The notes beneath the pieces are model-generated. The model was not told the DNA's origin. It did no database searches and worked only from the letters and a program-made list of their open reading frames with translations. A stretch of 64,000 nt of DNA from Symsagittifera roscoffensis (taxonomy: Eukaryota; Xenacoelomorpha; Acoela; Convolutidae), in contig NC_087064.1 of the NCBI RefSeq assembly GCF_963678635.1, positions 19,456,509 through 19,520,508 of the forward strand, in the 5' to 3' direction. Position numbers and translations under genes: made by a program. Every line of letters begins with the position of its first letter. Position 1 is the stretch's first letter. Positions 57,094-64,000 of the stretch are shown piece after piece.

Positions 57094-60000
57094 ATGTCTG
57101 GAAGTACTTCCAGCTGGCTGTCCAATCTGGCCTCGAAGGCGGAGACAGTTCTGAACCAGATAGATGAGACGGCAGCCACTGCGCTACACACTCCTAATAG
57201 TCAACAGCAGCAGACTGACACCAAAAATCAATATGGCGGGGGAGCGAATAGTGATGACAGAAGAAAAAATAGCAGAAATGGAGGAAACACTAAGTCCCCA
57301 TCTTCCAGGTACCTTTCATCTTAAACTCTTTTAAAGGATCTTCGATGATCATAAAACAGCTGAATTTAAGTGATTTTTTGACAAAATATCATTCTGGATG
57401 GTAAATAAAGATAGTTTTGACCAAAGTATCATGTACATTTTCCGAATCATTGCATCCCTAAAAATTGCTAATGGAACCTATCCGAAATGGTTGAATTGAA
57501 TTCCTCTGAAGGCATTTATGTCCTGGTCACTGAAATGGGCCTGGTGATATTGCTGTTGATACAGGTCGAGACAGATGAGGAGAGGTGAAATTTATCAGCA
57601 GCAGCAACATCAACCGCAGAGTAAGAGAGTTTTTGGCCCTGGTCACGTGAGGAAACTGTCCTCGAATTCCCTGGACGTGGATACCAAAGTGACCTCCAAC
57701 AGCAGACCCAGTTCAGTCAGCTCAACCAAGTCCAACAAGAGCGAAGGCGGTGAGACAATGAAGACTATGATTCTATTACCGTTTCGGCAACGTCGATTCT
57801 TAATGTATAACTTTCGATCACGTAGTTCCATTGTTATTTCACATGCGAGAGCAAAGGTACTCGTAAAATTTTGCATGTAGACAACATCTGATTTCAAGTT
57901 TATTTGGTTTTCTTTCATACTAAACTTTGTGCTTCACTGGTTAGACCATAAAATCAATGTTTTTTTTGCTGGTGGTACAATTTTTTCCAATCGTTCAAAC
58001 AAAGATTACCCTGATTATTTGAATGATAAGGATAAGTCACAAGGGAAGAATCATGGTAGCATTGGTGGATCTCGCCCCCTTTTGCACAGAATTAGGCGAG
58101 TTTTTGGGACTTTTTCAAGCTCTGAGAAAGATTATTTCTCCGATATCAAACAAAACTCATACAAAACTTGAAGCACGATGATTTATGATATATAGGGGAT
58201 AGACGAACGGTCCTTTTGGTATGTCTATTAAAGGTCTACCCGAAACAAAAAGTACACTCAATGAAACAAGCACGATTAACATTATTTAAATGTTAATCGT
58301 GCAGGATTAACATATATAAGAGCTTCAAGAGGAAAAAATGAAGAGGAACATTGAAATTAGAGTATTTCTTGCATGTTGTATCTTGTTCAACGGTGGCTAG
58401 TGTTTACATAAGCAAATTTTGTGTTATAGTATGAACTATCTTTTTTTTACAACCTAAGTCGCAAAAATTGTTGCGACGCAAATAGTGTTGCGTCAAAATG
58501 TGTTCATTTCGATCAATAACTAGCTATTAAGTACAGCCAATGCTAAGGATATTAACTCAGACTAATATATTACAAATAGAAGGAGAGCCGCAAGATGGTT
58601 CGAACCTGGGCAGGGTCGGAAGTTTTTTAATGAACTTTTTCGTATACTAGCTAAATTGCGTCCGCTGTATAAATTGAGGCATGTAAGTTGGTATTTTTTT
58701 TTCAAATTAACTGGTACTGCTAATGGGTCGTAATTGGCTTGCGTCACTTAAGAAATTTTGTAGACTCAACTTTTCTCATTCAGTTTTTCCCAGTACCGTT
58801 ATCGGTCATATTTTTGCTTGTGTATGCGAAGTGCAACTTCGCCTCTGTTTTGACAATTGTCAAGCAATCACGACGCAGGTGCGAGGTCGTGTGACTCTTA
58901 ATGTCGAGACTGGGATTCGATTCCGGTACACAGCAAAGTTTTTTTCAGGTTTTTTAACTGTCTTATAAAAACTTCACTTATTTTTTTAAAAAACGTTGAC
59001 TTGTTTTAGGACATAACTCGTTGAAATATTTTGGTTTTTTATTTTTTGTTCCGACTATATGAAAAATGTGGAGGATCTTTGTATTCGGATGTGTTTTCGT
59101 TTTTTTCCAGGCAAAATTAGTATGCACAAATAATTATTGGAATGGGTCGAGTCATATATCATATTATAGGGCTTTCAGTCGTGATTCGAACGAAATAAAA
59201 TGTCGAGAAAAACCAATTTTTGATTTTTCATTTAATTTCAAGCTAAGAGGGTTAGCGTGCAGGCTTACAAAAGCTTATTTATGCTTAATCTAAGCCATGA
59301 AAACTTACTTTTACTCGAGTAAAGTTCGTTTTTGAGCGCCATTTTGGGAATCAAAAACTTCAAAATTCAAACAATTTCTGCAATAGTTTGAATTTTGTAC
59401 CATTTGTTTTCGTTTCTTTGGTGTTTTTTCTACAAAAACTGTTTTCCAATTGGCCTATTTTACCTTGACTGCAGAAAAAAAAAACAAAATTAATATGAAA
59501 AACCTTTTCCTATTTTTTAGGAACATTCTGTGCTACTTGCACAGAAGGTCGGAAGAACATTCTGTGCTACTTGCACAGTAACCGGCTATTGTTTGAATTG
59601 CGTTCGTCTTTTTTCGAATTATATCGCAAGAAGGTTTTAAGCTTGGCTTCGCCTTTTTTGAATTTTCGAATTTATGGTAATTTTTTTTCAGAATTAAAAT
59701 TAGAATTAAAACTCTAATTTTTGAACTAATACGCTGTATATTTTAGCCTTGCCATTGTACGTTGATCCCTTTTCCTCGCGACACGCCCGTGATCACACTC
59801 TCGGACGGGGCGAGGCGGAAGGGGAGGGCGAGGAAGGGTATCTGGATCAGCAGGATCACAGTCCCAAGAGTGGGATTGAGGACAGCTTCAGTCAGGTGAC
59901 TAGCAACTCAGGCAGCAGTTACCTCCAAGTGGACCCCCATAATGACTCAATCACTCTTGCATATGAAGAAGATCAACAATTCAATGCAGAGGTTAAACAT

Positions 60001-63000
60001 TTTGTCCCGTCTTGTAACATGAAAAAGAAGTATACAATATGGCGATCTCAAAAGAAACACGTTTTTTTTTGTCTAAGGCGGAAAAAATTTATGCTGAAAG
60101 TCAAAAAGTGCTATCAATCATAAGTGCTGCGATAAATGGGCTGCTGTTTGTCTTGAAACTTTTTCATTTGAATTTTTTTGCCACAATTTTTTCTTGGCAA
60201 TTGGTTTCAACAAAAGTGTCATTGAGCGAATGAAGAAATGTGATTTTTCAGCGGTTTGACTTTCTATTTACTTTCAAGTTAAATTCAAATTCATTTGTTA
60301 AAAGCAAGGCAAATTACGCTCTCTAAGAGCAAAAATGCGAATCGCGCGAAAAAAAAACTACAACGCTTTTAGGTGCTAGACAGGGGCGGATCTAGGATTT
60401 TCTCGAGGGGGGGGGGGGCGGGTTTTCAAAAAAATTCGAAAATTTTGACCTTTTTTTTTTAGGTCGACCAAATTGATTTTTCGAGCTCTCCCAAAGCAGT
60501 GTTTTGCCCCTATTTTGGCAGAATTTTCTGGGCCGCAGGCAAATTTTTGAAAAAACAGTCAAAAAAGCCGTTTTTGGGCACTTTTTGAAAAATTTTGACA
60601 AAAAAATCGCGTTTTTTTTGGCGCGCGCTCCCCCTCAAAGTTAGTATATATTGGCGCCAAAGGCGCCTTTAGAAAAATTTTAGGGTCGGTCGGGCAAAAA
60701 TGGATTTCTGAAAAAGTGTCAAAGGGGGGAGCCTTTGGGTCGGCAGGGGGTCGAATCCCTGAGGGGAGGGGCGTCCGCCGCCCCCCCCCCCCCCTAAATC
60801 CGCCCCTGGTGCTAGACCTTATTTTTATATATCCCAGCGGAATAAAAAAATACCTTTTGACCCAGTTTTCCATAATTGGGTTTGTTTTATGAAAAAAGCC
60901 CACGTGCTCGGGCCTGTTATTGTTAAGATTTTGATTACAGGCAGATCGACGAGGAAGCGATAAAAACATAAGATAAGAAGCGATAATCGACCATGGTGCC
61001 AAAGATGGTATATTGGTTCGATTAGTACCAATTTACAATCAGTTCAGAGCATTAGGTAGAAAAAACCTAACTTATGATTAATAGCTTTTTGTTGGTTTTT
61101 TGTGTAGTTTTTTGGTGTCCAAAATGTTGCCTCGCCCTCAAGCAGCGACCTCTGTTTAGATGTTGAGCTCACTGAGTCAAGAGAACAAGTTGCTTAAAAG
61201 CGAACTGCAGTCCCTCACTCAGGAGTTGAACTCTGCCCTGAATAGACAGAGGGACTCCGAATCCAGACTGAAGAGACTCAACCAAGACTACGACCTCAAG
61301 TGCCACGAGGCCAACGAGATGTTCAGGAAGTTGCAGAATGTCGAGCTGGATCTCAGTGGTTAGCTTTTCAGAATGAATATAATTTTTGTGAGAAGGACTG
61401 ACTCTGCAGAGAAACGTAGGCCCATGTGAACAATCTTCCCATGAATTGACCAAGTGAACAATCTCCTCCCTAAAATTAAATGGCAATTTCAAGCAGTAAG
61501 GCCTACATGAACGTTGCTCAAATCTGATGGGCTGAAAAATACTAAGAAGAAGAAGAAGAATTTATTTCTCCATATAGTTGATAATACAAGCATCAATTTT
61601 TTAAAATTATTAAATCAACAAAATGGAGGGGATAGACAAAAGGCGCAGTATGTGCCTACTTGACGTCTACCCGTTGAACAAATTAGGATTGCAACTAAGT
61701 AATAAAGATAAATTTATATTCGAATAAAAATAGGATTGTGGGGAAAATTTATTTTTCCCTAAAATTAAGCCCTCATTAAGGAATAGTTATTACATCTAGT
61801 CCGTTCATTTCGGCCAATTCTCATTCCAGCTGAAGAACTAAAAATATGAGAAAACATATGAAAAAAAAAAATCTAAGGTTTTTCATTTTTTTAAAAAATT
61901 TTCTAAAAAATGCGTTTTCTCGAAAACTACAAGGATTTGGAGGGTCATATTTTCAGCATAGAATCGGAACCCTAGAATGGTTGTTTGATAGCATTTAGCC
62001 AGCGGGTACCATTTTTTAAAAATAAAAAATTCAAAGAAATATGTTTTGCACCAACTCGTAATTGCCACAAATGAAATTATCTTTAAACTTATGGACGAAA
62101 CTGTATTCTTCATTTTTTGACATCAATCCAATATTTTCAGGTAAGAGCTTATTTATACTCATAATATTCAATAACTTTCAACCCCTATTAGTCAAAGAAC
62201 ATGATTTTACCTTATTCTTGCAGAATGGTGGAACAAATGTTCGACCTTCTGAAATTCGCGTATTATAGGCAAAGTTTTTTAAAGTAAACAAACAATTGAG
62301 AAAACAAGTTGGATGTTTTTGATTTAGTGATCGTAAACAAATTTTCATCAAAATCGTACACATATAGCTCATGAACTGTTAGTATTTTGTCATCAGAAAA
62401 GAATTTATTAATGGTATCAAATTTCCTTTTGAAGCAGATCATGCGAACAATTTTTCGTTGCATATTCAAAATTGGGCTTAAAAAAGAAAAACTCGTGCCG
62501 CCATAGACGAGCAAGCCATATTGTATTATTGGTTTGATATTCGACATATAGTATTTCAGTGGGATGGATCTTGGTACATAATGTCTCATTTTTGATATTA
62601 CAGCACAGTGACGACCTAGTTTTGATTGAACATTCTATATATGGTGAAAAAATTTAAGCTTATCATCTACAATGACACCTAGGTATTTGCAAAAAAGTTT
62701 CGGCTGAAAAGTAAAATCAAGTCTATCAAAAAAAAGATTGGAAACACTTCTATCCTTAGTAAAATTAATTAAAGTAGTTTCATCTGAGTTTAAGTTTAAT
62801 TTATTTGAACAAAACCAGGAAGAAATTTTGGTCAAATCTAACTGGTATTCTTCATAGATAGATGTTTGACATGATATGTTTGTATCATCTGCAAATAGAA
62901 ACACATTTGAATTGCAAACTGCGTGCTGTATGTCGTTAATATAATCAAGAAACAAGAGAGGGCCTAAAACAGAGCCTTGCGGTATTCCCGTGTTTACTCG

Positions 63001-63949
63001 CAACCAATCAGATGAACAGTTGTTTACATGTACACATTGATACCTATTGGATAGATAGCTTTCGAACCATTTGTAGCAATTTCCACGTACTCCATAACAT
63101 TCTAATTTCCTCAAAAGAATTTTATGGTCCAGCGTATCAAATGCCTTTTTTAAATCAATGAAGAAGCTACTTTTAATGTTTTTTATCAACAACTAGTCTT
63201 AATCTTTCAGTCAATTCAGCTAAAGCATCAACTGTGGCAAACTTCTTCCTGAACCCAAACTGACGATGATACAGTAATTCGAACTTTTCAAGATAGTTGT
63301 AAAATCGAGACTGCATGATTTTTTCAAAAACTTTGCTGCAGCTACTTAAAAGTGATATTGGACGGTAATTGCTCATAATTATTCTGCTATCAGCTTTATG
63401 AAGAGGTAAAACCCGAGCATACTACTATTAACCAAGTGAACAATCTCCCTCCTAAATTGATTTAAAGGGGAGATTGTTCACTTGGTCCGAAACGTATACA
63501 ACGCTTAAACCAAAAGATTCTTGCGATGAAGCAAAAAAATTTCGGCCGATCGATTGAGGATGTTCTGATGTTTTCATTATGCCGATGCTGATATATCCTT
63601 CCCGTTTCTGGTGGTTGTTGGAAAGTGGTCAGTTAGGAATATATGCTTTTGAATTATAAATCGGGAAAACGATTGACGAATAACTGACTCAGGCTTAAAA
63701 AAGTAGTTGTTCACGTAAATGTTACTAGATGTTGTAAATTTTTGATTTTTTTAAGCTTTATATAGGAACAGAAAAGTACATCGATGTTTCAAATTGTTCG
63801 AATTGGTTAACAAGTTGAACATTTATTTTGTTTCAGAGGAGATCAAGGCTCGTGACTCGCAGATTGCAGGCTACAGAGTGAAAGTGAACGAGTTGAGTGA
63901 CAAGATAGCTGCTCAGAATGAGTCCCTTCAACAAATAAACAACGAAAAG
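57094..63949 (+). CDS. GOLGA5: Golgin-84 (GOLGA5) homologue, first five coding exons; gene continues past the window
   Basis: Exons: 57094-57308, 57565-57749, 59747-59991, 61160-61358 and 63837-63949; GT-AG sites and phases all agree, giving 319 codons so far. The N-terminus SSWLSNLASKAETVLNQIDE with TAATAL matches the conserved golgin-84 N-terminal helix (W-x-LA-KAE-LL-ID-AATAL). The middle is low-complexity, Ser/Gln/Asn-rich with an acidic Glu/Gly patch. The last two exons begin the long coiled coil (QENKLLKSELQSLTQELNSA; ARDSQIAGYRVKVNELSDKI). The family is a C-terminally membrane-anchored Golgi tether that binds Rab1 and helps form the Golgi ribbon; the anchor and remaining coiled coil (family length about 730 residues) lie beyond the window. 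The start ATG follows an in-frame stop. A 5' untranslated exon may begin after TTTTTCAG near 56994. Confidence 0.87.
58185..58260 (-). repeat. Possible LINE 3' tail fragment
   Basis: GGGGATAGAC...GGTCTACCCG resembles GGGGATAGAC...CGTCTACCCG at about 61628-61672 inside the 3' part of the LINE. It may be a tail-only copy of the same family. Confidence 0.35.
58270..58302. repeat. Perfect palindrome in golgin intron 2
   Basis: GCACGATTAACATT is followed almost immediately by its reverse complement (33 bp in all). It may be a MITE remnant or cruciform; no function can be assigned. Confidence 0.7.
59520..59581. repeat. ~31-bp tandem direct repeat
   Basis: GAACATTCTGTGCTACTTGC followed by ACAG occurs twice in tandem, with GTGCTACTTGCAC itself a short imperfect palindrome. 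Confidence 0.7.
60381..60808. mobile_element. hAT-type MITE (428 bp)
   Basis: The left end CAGGGGCGGATCTAGG and the right end TAAATCCGCCCCTG are inverted repeats, extended by poly-G on the left and poly-C on the right. The 8-bp GTGCTAGA duplicates at 60373-60380 and 60809-60816. It has no coding capacity and sits in golgin intron 3. Confidence 0.88.
61545..63420 (-). pseudogene. 5'-truncated non-LTR retrotransposon (Jockey/CR1-like), RT in three frames
   Basis: The minus strand reads NYRPISLLSSCSKVFEKI (63376-63173), then DLKKAFDTLDHKIL, GIPQGSVLGPLLF and FLFADDTNI with the FADD catalytic box and KYLGVIVDDKL (63192-62635), then the C-terminal PIIQYGLLVYGG (62589-62263). These are the standard blocks of a LINE RT. 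Frameshifts near 63180 and 62610 break the frame. The endonuclease half is absent. The 3' end is marked by AATAAA next to a (TTC)n tail at about 61545-61562, as expected for CR1/Jockey-type tails. Inserted in golgin intron 4, opposite to the host gene. Confidence 0.87.
63431..63486. repeat. 56-bp palindrome, arms ACCAAGTGAACAATCTCC
   Basis: 18-bp or longer perfect inverted arms surround an A/T-rich loop. The same arm sequence occurs at about 61449-61466, on the other side of the LINE, and once more in part at 61412. It may be a MITE-like element split or duplicated around the LINE insertion. Confidence 0.75.
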
Positions 63950-64000
63950 GTTGGATTTTACTTAGAAGATAAATACCTAATACTTATAATGCTCGTTTTC

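Overview
The window looks like AT-rich nuclear DNA from an invertebrate animal. It holds two spliced metazoan genes: an ERG/FLI-type ETS transcription factor and a golgin-84 (GOLGA5) homologue. It also carries tRNA-derived SINE fragments, LINE, hAT and Ty3/gypsy-class elements, and large tandem segmental repeats. Nothing bacterial (operons, ribosome binding sites, CRISPR) was seen. I cannot name the species.

Layout. (1) 1-11903: tandem array of a ~5.3 kb unit (starts at 1, 5224 and 10515; the last copy is partial). Each unit carries a broken actin fragment on the minus strand and otherwise no convincing gene. (2) 11904-32675: a second tandem array of three ~6-7.7 kb units. Each contains a ~0.95 kb module shared with array 1, a dead non-LTR-type reverse transcriptase gene, a ~2 kb foldback-like element (160-bp terminal inverted repeats around a ~150-170 bp degenerate satellite), and an LTR with leader and gag start. 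In the first two units gag is cut after 17 codons at exactly the same base. In the third it continues into a full element, so the array looks like a tandem duplication with one breakpoint inside gag. (3) 31540-44825: a complete but mutated Ty3/gypsy-like, env-bearing LTR element with 393-bp LTRs and a 5-bp target duplication (GCCAA). Its order is gag, protease, RT, RNase H, integrase with a proline-rich tail, a TARG1/OARD1-like macro domain, two ORFs on the opposite strand (one with an intact JmjC HxD...H triad and a membrane anchor, one an unknown membrane protein), then an env with signal peptide, furin-type site, hydrophobic fusion-peptide-like stretch and membrane anchor. (4) 45795-53275, minus strand: nine-exon ETS gene with PNT and ETS domains, whose splice phases all fit to give 713 codons. 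(5) 53276-57093: the interval between the two divergently transcribed genes, with a truncated hAT element (8-bp target duplication) and tRNA-like SINE heads. (6) 57094 to past the end, plus strand: golgin-84 gene, five exons visible. Its introns hold a 428-bp hAT-type MITE, a 5'-truncated LINE and several palindromes.

The most notable object is the LTR element: an env-bearing retroelement carrying both an ADP-ribose macro domain and an antisense, membrane-anchored JmjC-like protein. The sense genes (gag, pol, macro, env) are all broken by frameshifts or stops. The main antisense frames are open, although the JmjC N-terminus is out of frame. Domain calls were made by eye from motifs; no database search was run.
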